Below, one piece after another: positions 24,923 to 33,270 of a stretch of 64,000 nucleotides of DNA. The stretch spans positions 1,426,001 through 1,490,000 of the forward strand of contig NZ_CP085725.1 in assembly GCF_036840915.1 (NCBI RefSeq), read 5' to 3'. Source of the DNA: Flavobacterium hankyongi (lineage in GTDB: Bacteria; Bacteroidota; Bacteroidia; Flavobacteriales; Flavobacteriaceae). Positions within the stretch are counted from its first letter, which is position 1. Each line of letters starts with the position of its first letter. The position numbers and the translations under genes are program-made. A model generated the notes under the pieces. The model made no database searches. It was not told the origin of the DNA and saw nothing but the letters and a program-made list of their open reading frames with translations.

Positions 24923-25617
24923 AATTTTTAAAAATATTTTTTGGATTTATAACAATACATAAAAAAATCTACAAAAACCGAATCAAATCGAGGTCACAAA
25001 AAACATTCGTAAAGCGTTGGATTTACTGAGATACAAATTGTGAATTTAAAATCTGCACAACATTTGCACAACATTCAGTTTTTTTTTTGACGGAAATAGT
25101 GAAGTGTCATTTTTTAAAAATGAATAAATTCCTAGCAAACTAGCTAGAGTTCCTATAAAACTTTCTAAATCCATAAAGTGAAAATACAAAAAATAAGAAA
25201 TTGACAAATTAAAAAGTGGACAAATTTTTTTTCCCGCAAATTGTCCACCACAGGCCACAGTGTTTACTGGGGTTTTCATTTTTATAAAAAAGACTATAAA
25301 ATCAAAAGTCCTTTATTCATAGGCTTTCTCATCGATTTTTTCTTGCACTTTGATGTCCTTTTTTATGTCATTCGTAATCTGAATATTTGAATCGCTAAAA
25401 TTTCATGTCTTAAATTAAAAAAACGAATGAATTTATTTAGCACCATGATTGTGAACTACTGATTTTACTGGATTTTTTCTGTCCTATTTTTTCAGAACCT
25501 CAGTAAATACCTTAGCTCACGAGAAAGTGACAAATTGTTTCCTATCGTTGAAAATAATATGAATCAATTTGTAAACAAATTCAAAAATCAGGATATAACT
25601 TAAAAATATATTAGAAA
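24923..25617. other. 695-bp region without a secure gene
   Basis: AT-rich. A minus-strand frame ends at 25046 and could encode a 42 aa peptide from an ATG at 25174 (starting MDLESFIGTLASLLGIYSFL), one hydrophobic segment plus a basic tail; I cannot decide if it is real. The rest shows no coding pattern, RNA gene or clear hairpin. Confidence 0.3.
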
Positions 25618-25776
25618 ATGAATAAATTAATAATCGTGCTTGTCTTTTTCCTTTTAGTAATTATACTTGGATTGGCTTTTCCTGACAGAGTTGTCATTGT
25701 TTTTTTTGCTTTGAGTTTAGTAATAGCTCCTATCTGTAATGCTCTGATAGCTTATTTTGACAAAGACAAAAAATAA
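25618..25776 (+). CDS. Small two-helix membrane protein
   Basis: 52 aa starting MNKLIIVLVFFLLVIILGLAF, with a second hydrophobic stretch (VVIVFFALSLVIAPICNALIAYF) and a charged tail FDKDKK. The layout of a real small membrane protein, too short for many gene finders. It precedes the toxin-antitoxin promoter region. Function unknown; a hydrophobic toxin peptide is one possibility. Confidence 0.4.
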   Translation: MNKLIIVLVFFLLVIILGLAFPDRVVIVFFALSLVIAPICNALIAYFDKDKK

Positions 25777-25851
25777 CCTTCGCTTTCCGTTGTAGTAAAA
25801 TACAAACAAGTTTGTAAAATGTTGTTAATTGTTTGTATTTGTTTCAAATTG

Positions 25852-25884
25852 TTTGCAAATGTTTGTAACTTTTTTGTACATTTG
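25852..25884 (+). promoter_or_regulatory. Promoter of yefM-yoeB
   Basis: TTTG at 25852-25855, a 21-base spacer and TACATTTG at 25877-25884 match the Bacteroidota TTTG/TAnnTTTG promoter. The -7 element overlaps the first TGTACA operator, so repressor binding would block it. Confidence 0.65.
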
Positions 25885-25904
25885 AACGTACAATAAGAAG
25901 TACA
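25875..25904 (+). promoter_or_regulatory. Triple GTACA operator of yefM-yoeB
   Basis: tgtaca (25875), cgtaca (25887) and agtaca (25899) recur exactly every 12 bases. YefM operators are known to use TGTACA palindromes 12 bp apart, so this predicts autoregulation; here there are three sites, the first being the full palindrome. Confidence 0.7.
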
Positions 25905-25919
25905 ACAAAATTTAAGATT

Positions 25920-26186
25920 ATGAAAGCAGTAACTATATCAACATTAAGAAAACACATCAAAGATTATTTTGATGAAGTTTCAGAATCCTCAGAAACAATT
26001 ATCGTTCCTAGAAATAACGATGACGATGCTGTGGTTATTATATCGATTAAAGAATATAATTCCTTTATGGAAACACAACACCTATTATCAACCAATGCAA
26101 ATAGAAAAAGACTTTTTGAATCCGTTGAACAAATTGAAAAAGGTGAATTGAAAGCATACAACCTTGATGAATTAGAACCAGCATAA
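25920..26186 (+). CDS. yefM: Antitoxin YefM (Phd/YefM family)
   Basis: 88 aa. The N-terminal DNA-binding half ([33 protein letters not shown] with [17 protein letters not shown]) is typical of Phd/YefM; the C-terminal half is the flexible, acidic toxin-neutralising segment ending in DELEPA. It binds its own operator (three GTACA sites upstream) and inhibits YoeB. The toxin gene starts 3 bp after the stop, giving a two-gene operon with a terminator behind it. Confidence 0.9.
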   Translation: MKAVTISTLRKHIKDYFDEVSESSETIIVPRNNDDDAVVIISIKEYNSFMETQHLLSTNANRKRLFESVEQIEKGELKAYNLDELEPA

Positions 26187-26189
26187 TCA

Positions 26190-26465
26190 ATGAATATCGA
26201 TTTTACAAAAAACGGCTGGGAAGATTTTGAATACTGGATTGAAAATGACGCAAGTATAGTAGTAAAAATCAAAGATTTAATGATGTCAATAAAGCAAGAC
26301 CCGTTTAAAGGTCTTGGAAAACCAGAACCATTACGGTATGATTTGAAAGGGTTTTGGTCACGAAGAATTACCGATGAACATCGATTAGTTTACAAGGTGA
26401 CTGGTACGAAAGGAACTGACCAGAGGTGTATTATACTTCAATGTAGGTTTCATTACGATGATTAA
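26190..26465 (+). CDS. yoeB: Toxin YoeB (Txe/YoeB family mRNA interferase)
   Basis: 91 aa, normal size. Motifs match the RelE-fold YoeB group: WEDFEYWIENDASIVVKIKDLM, DPFKGLGKPEPLRYDLKGFWSRRITDEHRLVYKV, and a C-terminal CRFHYDD with the conserved His-Tyr. YoeB cleaves mRNA in the ribosome A site. Residues expected for catalysis (Glu, Arg, His) appear present, so the toxin should be active. Cotranscribed with yefM. Confidence 0.92.
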   Translation: MNIDFTKNGWEDFEYWIENDASIVVKIKDLMMSIKQDPFKGLGKPEPLRYDLKGFWSRRITDEHRLVYKVTGTKGTDQRCIILQCRFHYDD

Positions 26466-26475
26466 TAAAAAGATT

Positions 26476-26502
26476 AGCTCCCAAATCGGGGGCTTTTTTT
26501 AT
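26476..26502 (+). terminator. Intrinsic terminator after yoeB
   Basis: agctccc and gggggct (one G-U pair) flank a short loop and are followed by ttttttta. Confidence 0.8.
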
Positions 26503-26636
26503 GGGCTATTGTTTTGGTCGTACTGATAATCACTAAATAATCGATTTATTAGGATTTCTATACAAATCCCATTATTTTCGTCAGAGAAAACGTTCTTATT
26601 AATCACGATTGGAGACCTTTTGCTTTACTGAATTAG

Positions 26637-27470
26637 GGAAATTTCACAAAGTCCTATAAGTATAAGTTCAACGGTAAAGAGTTGCAGGACGAGCTGGGAC
26701 TGAACATGTATGATTATGGTAGTCGCTTATACGACCCAGCGAGAGCGGGTTGGAGTAATATTGACCCTAAAGCTGAAGAAATGAGGAGATGGTCACCATA
26801 TAATTACTGCTTTAACAATCCAATGAGATTTACTGACCCTGATGGAATGAAACCTGTGGATTGGTATCGCCATAAGATAACGGGTAAAATATCTTGGAAA
26901 GATGGTCAAAAGGAAAGATTAGGTTATGAAAGATTGGGACATACTCGTGGGTATACAGATAAAAATGGTAATAGAGCATTGTTAGATGGAGATACCAAGC
27001 AAATTTCTTATAACGGTAAGGTTCTGGCAGATTTTAGTCAAAATCCAAAAGCTGAATATGGTGGATATGCACTTGCAGATGGCGGAAACAGTCAAGACCC
27101 TAGTTCTTTAGATAGAGGTGGAAGAAATGCACAGTGGGTTGACTTAAAAGGATTGATAGGACTGATTGACTTACTACTAGGACGAGAACCAGGTAAAATG
27201 GGGAAAGCACATGATAATGGAAAAGGTACTAATGGTACTGGCAATGCAGACAGTAAAACTGGTGAAGCAATTGATGCTGTTGGCGCAGGCGCAGGTGCAA
27301 CTACTGAAGGAAAAAATGCTATTGAACAAGCAAATAAGGAAGAAGCTGAGCCAGAAAAGCAAAAGCCTGAAGATATTTATTACATAAATGAAGACAAGAA
27401 AACAGGGAACACTACCTATTTAAATAAAACTTTTTACAACGAAGATGGTACACGAAAAAAAGATAAATAA
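26637..27470 (+). pseudogene. Orphan Rhs C-terminal tip (RHS core plus variable tail)
   Basis: The frame is open from the TAG at 26634 and begins with [22 protein letters not shown], followed by [16 protein letters not shown] and [17 protein letters not shown]: the RHS-repeat core that ends full-length Rhs/YD proteins. The thousands of bases of N-terminal repeat are missing, so no secretion signal remains. After the core come about 200 variable residues, Gly-rich then acidic, with no toxin motif I recognise. It lacks an ATG; a TTG at 26682 is possible. It is an orphan toxin cassette able to recombine into a full Rhs gene. The immunity candidate overlaps its end by 26 bp. Confidence 0.75.
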
Positions 27471-28242
27471 AAAGCAAACAATTATTATTATAGGATTCAT
27501 TGGATTTCTATTGTGTGTGTTTTTTTATTATAAAATGGAATCTAATAAAATATCTATTCTACAAGAGTTTAGTCCATCAGGGAAATTGGTAGGAACAAAC
27601 GAATATGTAATTAGAAACGGAGATACCATTATGCATGGTAAATTTGTAAACTACAATGAACAAGGTAATAAAATAGCAGAAGGTCAATTTATTGATGGTG
27701 ATATTTATGGAAAATGTGTTTACTATTATGATAATAAAAATATAAAATCAATTTATTATCGTCAAAACAGCAAAATAACTTTAGAATCTATTGATAACTA
27801 TCCTGATGGTAAAACTGAACAATATACAATGTATGCCAATTTTGGAGAACCAATTTTTATTATAAAATATGATAAAAGTGGTGTAATAGACAGTTATAAA
27901 GGTAATCCACAATTAGAAATATATCAACATAAAGTCAATATCCAAACTCATCAAAATGAGCAAATCCAAAATTCTCTAAAAGTTGGAGATAAATTAAAAT
28001 ACAGTTATATGGTTGCTAACATTCCTAATGCAAAACGTAGTTTTACGATTGAAAATATAGGAATTGATAATGCTAAAGCTGAGCGAATTTTAAAAAATGT
28101 TCCCCCTACTCAAATAGATGTAGAGGAAGTGTTAACCAAAAAAGGTAAAAATACTATCAGGAGTATTGTTCGTTATGAGTTCAACGACAAGGTTACACCT
28201 GTTTTTACTGATACACTTTCGTTTGATGTAAATGTAAATTAA
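27445..28242 (+). CDS. YwqK/MORN-2-type immunity candidate, membrane anchored
   Basis: 265 aa. One N-terminal transmembrane segment (about 11-28), then MORN-like repeats ([53 protein letters not shown]) as in YwqK antitoxins, then a beta-rich C-terminal domain. The start overlaps the last codons of the Rhs tip by 26 bp, the usual coupling of toxin and immunity genes. Probably neutralises the Rhs tip toxin from the periplasmic side of the inner membrane (inference). Followed by a terminator of the repeat family described at 28932. Confidence 0.6.
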   Translation: MVHEKKINKKQTIIIIGFIGFLLCVFFYYKMESNKISILQEFSPSGKLVGTNEYVIRNGDTIMHGKFVNYNEQGNKIAEGQFIDGDIYGKCVYYYDNKNIKSIYYRQNSKITLESIDNYPDGKTEQYTMYANFGEPIFIIKYDKSGVIDSYKGNPQLEIYQHKVNIQTHQNEQIQNSLKVGDKLKYSYMVANIPNAKRSFTIENIGIDNAKAERILKNVPPTQIDVEEVLTKKGKNTIRSIVRYEFNDKVTPVFTDTLSFDVNVN

Positions 28243-28283
28243 AGTATTAATTCGTTTTCAATAGCATTATTTAAAACGTATCA

Positions 28284-28312
28284 AAAGGGATGGTTTCCCA
28301 TCCCTTTTTTTA
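28284..28312 (+). terminator. Cassette terminator (member of the repeat family)
   Basis: aaagggatgg-ttt-ccatccctttttttt is a strong terminator. With the upstream ttaaaacg it resembles the repeats at 28932, 30902 and 32280 (ttaaaacgcacctaaagggatggg), suggesting that those are also cassette-end terminators. Confidence 0.8.
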
Positions 28313-28352
28313 TAATAAAGGCTATAATTCTAAACTAAGTTGGCAGTATTGT

Positions 28353-28808
28353 TTACTTTTTTAATCTAAAATTACTAATCCGAATTTGTTTGATTTTCCA
28401 TGCCCAACTTTCTTGTGTTTTGGAATTTCTATGAGTTCCTACATTTGGAACTTTTTCAAACTCTGATTTGTCAGTTTTCTGAATTTCGGTGTCAAATTGA
28501 AATGAAAATTTACTTCTGCTATTAATTAAAAGCACTGTAGCTTCTTCTTCATTTTCTTGAGCTTGACAGAAGTAAAATTCAATTGTTTCCTTTTTTTCAA
28601 TTCTTGATAATGCTTCATTATTGTTCCAAATATCAATAATTTTATCAAAAGGTTCTCTTTTTATTTCAGTAAATTCAAATTCAGTTGAATTTTTCCGAGT
28701 TACCTTTAAAACTATTTTCTGTTTCAATTCAATATTGAATGAATTTCCATTATCATTTGTGAACGATAGAAAACAAAAACTTATAAGTAAAAGATATATT
28801 TTTTTCAT
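28353..28808 (-). CDS. Exported protein, orphan immunity candidate
   Basis: 151 aa from the internal ATG at 28808, chosen because it starts a clean signal peptide (MKKIYLLLISFCFLSFTND); the 28826 start would add a poor prefix. The mature part is beta-rich and basic at the end (KIKQIRISNFRLKK). No family recognised. It lies between two cassette repeats in the Rhs-immunity array on the opposite strand, so immunity function is a guess from context. Confidence 0.5.
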   Translation of the reverse strand: MKKIYLLLISFCFLSFTNDNGNSFNIELKQKIVLKVTRKNSTEFEFTEIKREPFDKIIDIWNNNEALSRIEKKETIEFYFCQAQENEEEATVLLINSRSKFSFQFDTEIQKTDKSEFEKVPNVGTHRNSKTQESWAWKIKQIRISNFRLKK

Positions 28809-28931
28809 GTAGGTTATGTGTTGCAAGAGCTATATTTATCCGCTAAAATAGTAATTAAAATATAAATTATCAAAAGACCTTTTAAGTTGATGAATGCTAC
28901 AAGTGACGACACTAAAAAAATATAATTCCAG

Positions 28932-28993
28932 CAATGGCATTCGGCATTAAAACGCACCTAAAGGGATGGGTATCACGCTCATCTCTTTTTTAT
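28932..28993 (+). repeat. Cassette-scar repeat, copy 1
   Basis: gcattaaaacgcacctaaag is followed by ggatgggtatcacgctcatctcttttttat. In RNA, gggatggg pairs with cucaucuc through G-C, A-U and G-U pairs, then a U-run follows, so it is a terminator-like hairpin. Close copies are at 30902 and 32280; a diverged one at 29940. Confidence 0.75.
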
Positions 28994-29063
28994 TTGATAT
29001 ATAACAGACATTTTGATTTTAAAAATTTAAGTTATATGTTAACTTAAATCATAAAATTTTATC

Positions 29064-29264
29064 ATGACATACAAAATGATTCAGGAACTTTACAGAGAAA
29101 CTTTTAACAGAACTATTAAAACTTGCTGGATAGCAGATGTTAAAAGAGAATTAGGTCAAACAACTAGAAAATCCTACAACAGATTGGATGGAAATTCAGT
29201 AAAATATCCTTGTCCAGATGGAAAAATAAAAATCTGGTTGAGAAACATACTAGCAATAAATTAA
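29064..29264 (+). CDS. Small conserved-type basic protein
   Basis: 66 aa (YKMIQELYRETFNRTIKTCWIADVKREL then SYNRLDGNSVKYPCPDGK). I recall very similar short proteins in flavobacterial genomes, with the TIKTCWIADVKR and YPCP motifs; their function is unknown. It is basic and soluble. It lies just after a cassette-scar repeat. Confidence 0.55.
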   Translation: MTYKMIQELYRETFNRTIKTCWIADVKRELGQTTRKSYNRLDGNSVKYPCPDGKIKIWLRNILAIN

Positions 29265-29302
29265 ACTAAGAATTGAATGATGAATCAGATGTTTTTTGTT
29301 TA

Positions 29303-29869
29303 TTACCAAAATTTCCACCATGCTTTTTTAGAATAAATGACTGATTCATCATTTTCAGTTTTTTGAAGCATAGTTTTAATTCTTGTCTCAGCTTCCTCTT
29401 TACTTATCCCATTATAATAATCTTTTACAAATGGGTGGTCAAAACTTTCATGAGGGAAAATTTCAGGTCTTTGATTTCCTTTTTTTGTTCTAACTGTTGT
29501 TGGAATACTTTCTGAGAATTCATATTCTGGGATATCATTGCTTAGCCAACCGAAATATTGTGTTTCATGGTTTTCATTATCAAAGTTCTCCATATAATCC
29601 TGAAAACTCTTCTCGCTTAAAGAAACCCAAAGACCATAATCTAAATCCTCACAATGGTCATTAACCGTTTGTGTCAACGTGCAACGAATAAATCTATCAA
29701 TTTGATTTGAATGATTGATTATGCAAGTATCACTGTCTAGTTCAGCAATATTTTCTTTATCATGCTGTGAAAGATAATCATAATTATCGGGTGAAATGAA
29801 TGTTAATGCTGGCCAACTTTCATGTGTCTTCCCACAACATTCACAAATGTATTTGGTTGAATCGTTCAT
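29303..29869 (-). CDS. DUF2199 family protein
   Basis: 188 aa. The N-terminal KYICECCGKTHESWPALTF metal-binding-like motif (C9, C11, C12) and the following aromatic and acidic segments (DYGLWVSLSEKSFQDYMENF, YFGWLSNDIPEY, RPEIFPHESFDHPFVKDYYNGIS) are those of DUF2199. Cytosolic. Family function is unknown, but such proteins recur in toxin-immunity islands, which fits here. Flanked by cassette repeats. Confidence 0.8.
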   Translation of the reverse strand: MNDSTKYICECCGKTHESWPALTFISPDNYDYLSQHDKENIAELDSDTCIINHSNQIDRFIRCTLTQTVNDHCEDLDYGLWVSLSEKSFQDYMENFDNENHETQYFGWLSNDIPEYEFSESIPTTVRTKKGNQRPEIFPHESFDHPFVKDYYNGISKEEAETRIKTMLQKTENDESVIYSKKAWWKFW

Positions 29870-29939
29870 TTCTTTTCATTTTTTTTGACCAATCCCTGCT
29901 AACTTACTCATATGTATGACAAAACTTACCAACGAAGCA

Positions 29940-29994
29940 AAATGGCATTGGCATACAAACACACCTAAAGGAATGAGCGTCAACAGAGTGCGCC
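29940..29994 (+). repeat. Cassette-scar repeat, diverged copy
   Basis: aatggcattggcatacaaac is followed by acacctaaaggaatgagcgtcaac, a clearly related but decayed version of the 28932 repeat. The upstream gctaacttactcatatgtat is also shared with 30840-30860. Confidence 0.55.
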
Positions 29995-30038
29995 CAAAAG
30001 TTTAGACAAATTTATAATTAAGTTTAATTCTATCGTTG

Positions 30039-30816
30039 TTAGTGGTCGTTGTTTTCTTGTATTTTCATTTCTTTTTTATATTCTTCTTTATAATTTCCAT
30101 TTTCATCAAACATACTTTCGAATTGTCTATGGTTAATTTTACCCCCAAAAAACATTGGATTTATTGCTCCCCATTGAAAGGCGTAATTGAGTTTTATAAT
30201 TTCCGTTAAAAATTGGTACTAATGTTACGGCTATTTCTTTGGGAGGTAAAACGATTGTTCCAACACCATTTCCACACATATATACGAACTTTTCCTGTAT
30301 AGGTTTCCATTTGCCCGATTTGTCTTTTGCTTCTAAAATCAAAGGAATTATATCACCATAGCCAATTGGGATAGTATCTTTTGTTCTATTTCTTAATAAT
30401 GCTGGATGAAAATTATTGATTTGTTTTGAGCTTACTTGAATTTCGATTTTTGGCTCTGACATAAATGAAAATCGATTTTCTTTATCCCATTCAATATAAT
30501 AATCTGCATATGGTCGCTTTTTTCTTTTAATTTTAGATTTTTTTGGGGGGCTTTCTAAAGTTTCAAGAATTGAAAATGATATTCTCTTCAATGAAATTGA
30601 GTCTTGTAACTTTCCTAGATAATTAAAATTGTAATCTGCTGTAGAAATCCATGTTGGATTTTCCTCTCCAAAAGTGGATTCATATTTTATATTTATTGGA
30701 TTTATTATTGTTGGAAATGCAGTTGGGAGTTCGGATTTTGGTTTAACCTTTTTTTCTTCATTTCTGCACCCGATAAGCAGTAAAAAAAAGCCTATTATAA
30801 AATATGATTGTTTCAT
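30039..30816 (-). pseudogene. Frameshifted lipoprotein gene, orphan immunity candidate
   Basis: The annotated frame (30139-30816, 225 aa) has a lipoprotein signal with lipobox LLIGC and a beta-rich body. It ends in an unnatural tail, TQLRLSMGSNKSNVFWG. One frame over, from about 30191 down to a stop at 30039, the DNA reads LNYAFQWGAINPMFFGG and then KINHRQFESMFDENGNYKEE, clearly protein-like. Removing one A from the A4 run (30192-30195) joins the two. So the gene is frameshifted, or the sequence has an error. Function unknown; periplasm-facing lipoprotein. Confidence 0.6.
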
Positions 30817-30901
30817 GGAAAGTTTTGTTTACAATGACCGCTAACTTATTTATATGTATAACAAAACTAAAGAAAAACATCGATAATGCATTTTGTTAAT
30901 C

Positions 30902-30962
30902 TGATTTGGCATTAAAACGCACCTAAAGGGATGGGCATCACGCTCATCTCTTTTTTGTTTCC
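30902..30962 (+). repeat. Cassette-scar repeat, copy 2
   Basis: ggcattaaaacgcacctaaa is followed by gggatgggcatcacgctcatctctttttt, nearly identical to 28932-28993. No rightward gene ends at it now, which suggests that its former cassette was lost. Confidence 0.75.
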
Positions 30963-31057
30963 ACCACCCCACCTTAATCAATAGATGAAGGAATCTGTGG
31001 TTAGGTTTTTTAATGAATTGTGTTTAGGTTTGTAAGTAAATTCAAATTTTAAAAAAG

Positions 31058-31726
31058 ATGGCAAAGAATGAAGTTAATGGATTTTGGTCATTACTCCACG
31101 CAAATAGATGGATGAAAATAACATTTGTAACAATTGCTAGCTTCGTTGCTCTGGTTATATCTGGTTGTATTATTTATGGTTTTACCCATGGTTATGTTTA
31201 CAGCGGAAAATATGGAGAATTTGCTCCCCAAAAAAAAGAAAATAATCCAACAATAATTACTAAAAAAAACGAACCCAATTCTATTGAAAATAAAGAGAAA
31301 AGCGATAACCCGAAAATTATATACATAAAAACTAAACCTGAATTAACAAAGGTTGATACATCTAAAAGTACATCTTCCCAAGTAAATGTTACCAGCTATA
31401 ATCAATCTGGGGGGATAACCGCTAATAAAGTCACTATCGAAAAAATAAAAAAAGATAGGGTTCTGAAAATGCAGGATGAAGTTTCTTTATCAGTCAAATT
31501 GCCATATAAAGACCAAGCCATAACTGTCTGGTCACTTATGGGTGACCCTGAATCTTATAAATTTGCGAAACAGATTCATACCTTTTTAATTACTTCAAAA
31601 TATTCAAACGTATATCAAAATATTAGAACGTATATGCGAACTCCACCTTTTTATGGTGCTGAAATAAAGTGGGATGAAAATGAAAAAACTAATAATATTT
31701 ACGTAGGAATTGCTCCCGAAAATTAA
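31058..31726 (+). CDS. Single-pass membrane protein, unknown
   Basis: 222 aa. A short cytosolic N-terminus, one transmembrane segment (about residues 20-45, ITFVTIASFVALVISGCIIYGF), a Lys/Asn-rich linker, and a C-terminal domain (EVSLSVKLPYKDQAITVWSLMGDPESYKFAKQIHTFLI) that looks folded, alpha/beta. Part of the immunity-type array; no family recognised. It may be an immunity protein or a stress sensor. Confidence 0.5.
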   Translation: MAKNEVNGFWSLLHANRWMKITFVTIASFVALVISGCIIYGFTHGYVYSGKYGEFAPQKKENNPTIITKKNEPNSIENKEKSDNPKIIYIKTKPELTKVDTSKSTSSQVNVTSYNQSGGITANKVTIEKIKKDRVLKMQDEVSLSVKLPYKDQAITVWSLMGDPESYKFAKQIHTFLITSKYSNVYQNIRTYMRTPPFYGAEIKWDENEKTNNIYVGIAPEN

Positions 31727-31766
31727 AGCTAAGTTTTTCTATTGAAACTATTACATAACAAAAAAA

Positions 31767-31782
31767 CCGATAGCGCGGATTT
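31767..31782 (+). repeat. Partial copy of RAYT-unit end
   Basis: ccgatagcgcggattt repeats the first bases of the RAYT unit end at 32322-32351, without the rest. A scar or abortive insertion. Confidence 0.6.
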
Positions 31783-31806
31783 AAAATTGAATTAAAAAAA
31801 ACAACA

Positions 31807-32265
31807 ATGTGGAAATTTTATAGTTTATTATTAATGACTGTTTTCTCTTTACAATGTTTTGGTCAGAAAGTTGATTATTCATCAAAACTAATTGGTTCTT
31901 GGAGTTACGTAGAGTCAAGAGATGAACAAGGAAAGAAAATAGAACCCGACAATGGGATAAGAATTTTAATGAATGAACCTAACCTATTTTATAGTAATGA
32001 TTTTAATTACAAAAAGATATTTACTCCTGAAAATTCTGATACTGGAAAATGGAAATTTAATTCTAAAACCATGACCATAGAACATGATTTGTTCATTGAT
32101 AGTACAGATTTTATTGGTAAAGACTTAATAAAGCAAGGATTAGCAAAAAAGCAAAAAGACGGTAAGTATTATCAGAAGGATGACTCTAAAGTTTTAAAAT
32201 TGACAGATAAAGAAATGATTATACAAGGAACTGGAATTCAGGTTGTTTATAAAAAGGAAAAATAA
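31807..32265 (+). CDS. Exported lipocalin-like protein
   Basis: 152 aa with a signal peptide (MWKFYSLLLMTVFSLQCFG, cut before QK). The mature part begins LIGSWSYVESRDEQGKKIEPDNGIRI and ends VLKLTDKEMIIQGTGIQVVYKK, with the W-x-tyr and terminal LTD-x-x-M pattern of lipocalin-like DUF families common in Bacteroidota. Periplasmic or surface. Its partner is unknown; sits last in the array before the RAYT unit. Confidence 0.6.
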   Translation: MWKFYSLLLMTVFSLQCFGQKVDYSSKLIGSWSYVESRDEQGKKIEPDNGIRILMNEPNLFYSNDFNYKKIFTPENSDTGKWKFNSKTMTIEHDLFIDSTDFIGKDLIKQGLAKKQKDGKYYQKDDSKVLKLTDKEMIIQGTGIQVVYKKEK

Positions 32266-32271
32266 TCTGTT

Positions 32272-32321
32272 TCCAGCAATGGCATTCGGCATTATAACGC
32301 ACCTAAAGGGATGGGCATCAA
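32272..32321 (+). repeat. Cassette-scar repeat, copy 3, cut by RAYT unit
   Basis: caatggcattcggcattata acgcacctaaag, then gggatgggcatca, matches copy 1 and then stops; the RAYT unit begins at 32322. The expected cgctcatctc end is gone. Confidence 0.7.
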
Positions 32322-33003
32322 CCCGATAGCGCGGATTTGCAATCCGTGCCATCAAAGAATATAAACTGCAACTGTAAAAAGTTGTAGTTTTGTTTTTTTT
32401 TACATACACCATGTCAACAAAATATAAAGCCACAACTACAGATGAAGCCTATTTTATCACTATTACAACTGTAGGCTGGATAGATGTGTTTACAAGATTA
32501 AATCAAAAACAAAACATCATCAATGCACTACACTACTGCCAGTTACATAAAGGACTCGAAATTTATGCTTATTGCATTATGTCAAGTCATTTACACTTGC
32601 TTTGCAAAGCTACAGATGGTTTCATTTTATCAGATGTCATCAGAGATTTTAAAAAATTTACTTCAAAAAAGATAATCCAAACTATAATTGATGAGCCTGA
32701 AAGTCGAAGAGAATGGTTATTAGAGTATTTTAAAAAAACGTGCGAACATTTAAAAAGAGAGCAGCATTATAAGGTTTGGCAAGATGGTTATCATGCAGAA
32801 CAGATTTATAGCAATTCGTTTATAAAACAGAAGATAAACTATATTCATAATAATCCTGTAAAAGACAAAATAGTGTCATTACCAGAAGATTATTATTTTA
32901 GCTCAGCAAGAAATTATGCGGGTTTAGAAAATGATTTAGAACTGATTTTGTTAGATTTGTTTTAATTTATTTATGGCACGGATTGCAAATCCGCGCTATC
33001 GGG
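32322..33003. mobile_element. RAYT unit with perfect 30-bp inverted ends
   Basis: Bases 32322-32351 and 32974-33003 are exact reverse complements. Each arm also folds on itself (ggatt-tgc-aatcc), as REP hairpins do. The unit contains one gene, the REP-associated transposase. It interrupts a cassette-scar repeat. Degenerate copies of its left end occur at 31767, 46345 and 47320. Confidence 0.85.
32411..32965 (+). CDS. REP-associated tyrosine transposase (RAYT, Y1_Tnp)
   Basis: 184 aa from the ATG at 32411; the 32390 start lies in the poly-T leader. Y1 transposase motifs: FITITTVGWIDVF, the His-x-His pair in CIMSSHLHLLC, and the catalytic Tyr in INYIHNNPVKDKIV, preceded by VWQDGYHAEQIYS. These enzymes (IS200/IS605-like) cut single strands at REP hairpins and are domesticated in many genomes. 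The gene is bounded by REP-like 30-bp inverted ends, its probable substrate. Confidence 0.9.
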   Translation: MSTKYKATTTDEAYFITITTVGWIDVFTRLNQKQNIINALHYCQLHKGLEIYAYCIMSSHLHLLCKATDGFILSDVIRDFKKFTSKKIIQTIIDEPESRREWLLEYFKKTCEHLKREQHYKVWQDGYHAEQIYSNSFIKQKINYIHNNPVKDKIVSLPEDYYFSSARNYAGLENDLELILLDLF

Positions 33004-33270
33004 TTTTATTTTAAAAAGAGTAAATAATCTGGAAACAAATGAATATAAAATAAAATGGGCAGAAAACATCAGAAAAGCTAGAAATTTTAAAGAATTAATA
33101 ATTAACGAATAACACATCTGAACAAAGTATGACTACGTCGAATTTTCGATTTCACGACTTTGAGAGATATTAATACAAAAGCTATAACAAAAACATTACA
33201 GCTTTTTTTATTCAAAAAAACACACTTTATAAGTTTATTTTTTAAGTAGAATAAATTGTATTTTCGCAAC
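33004..33270. other. Short gene-poor stretch with a C-terminal gene remnant
   Basis: A frame from about 33019 to a TAA near 33112 reads as a C-terminal fragment (VNNLETNEYKIKWAENIRKARNF, continuing with KELIINE). It has no start and follows the RAYT unit directly, so it may be the tail of a gene destroyed in the rearrangement. The rest, up to nrnA, is AT-rich leader. Confidence 0.35.

Noticed and set aside
24923..25060. Possible tmRNA- or tRNA-like attachment sequence near aaagcgttggatttactgag
   Set aside because: No supporting structure or second copy in the window.
25046..25279. 77 aa minus-strand frame
   Set aside because: Only the last 42 residues look even possible as a peptide; too weak to call a gene.
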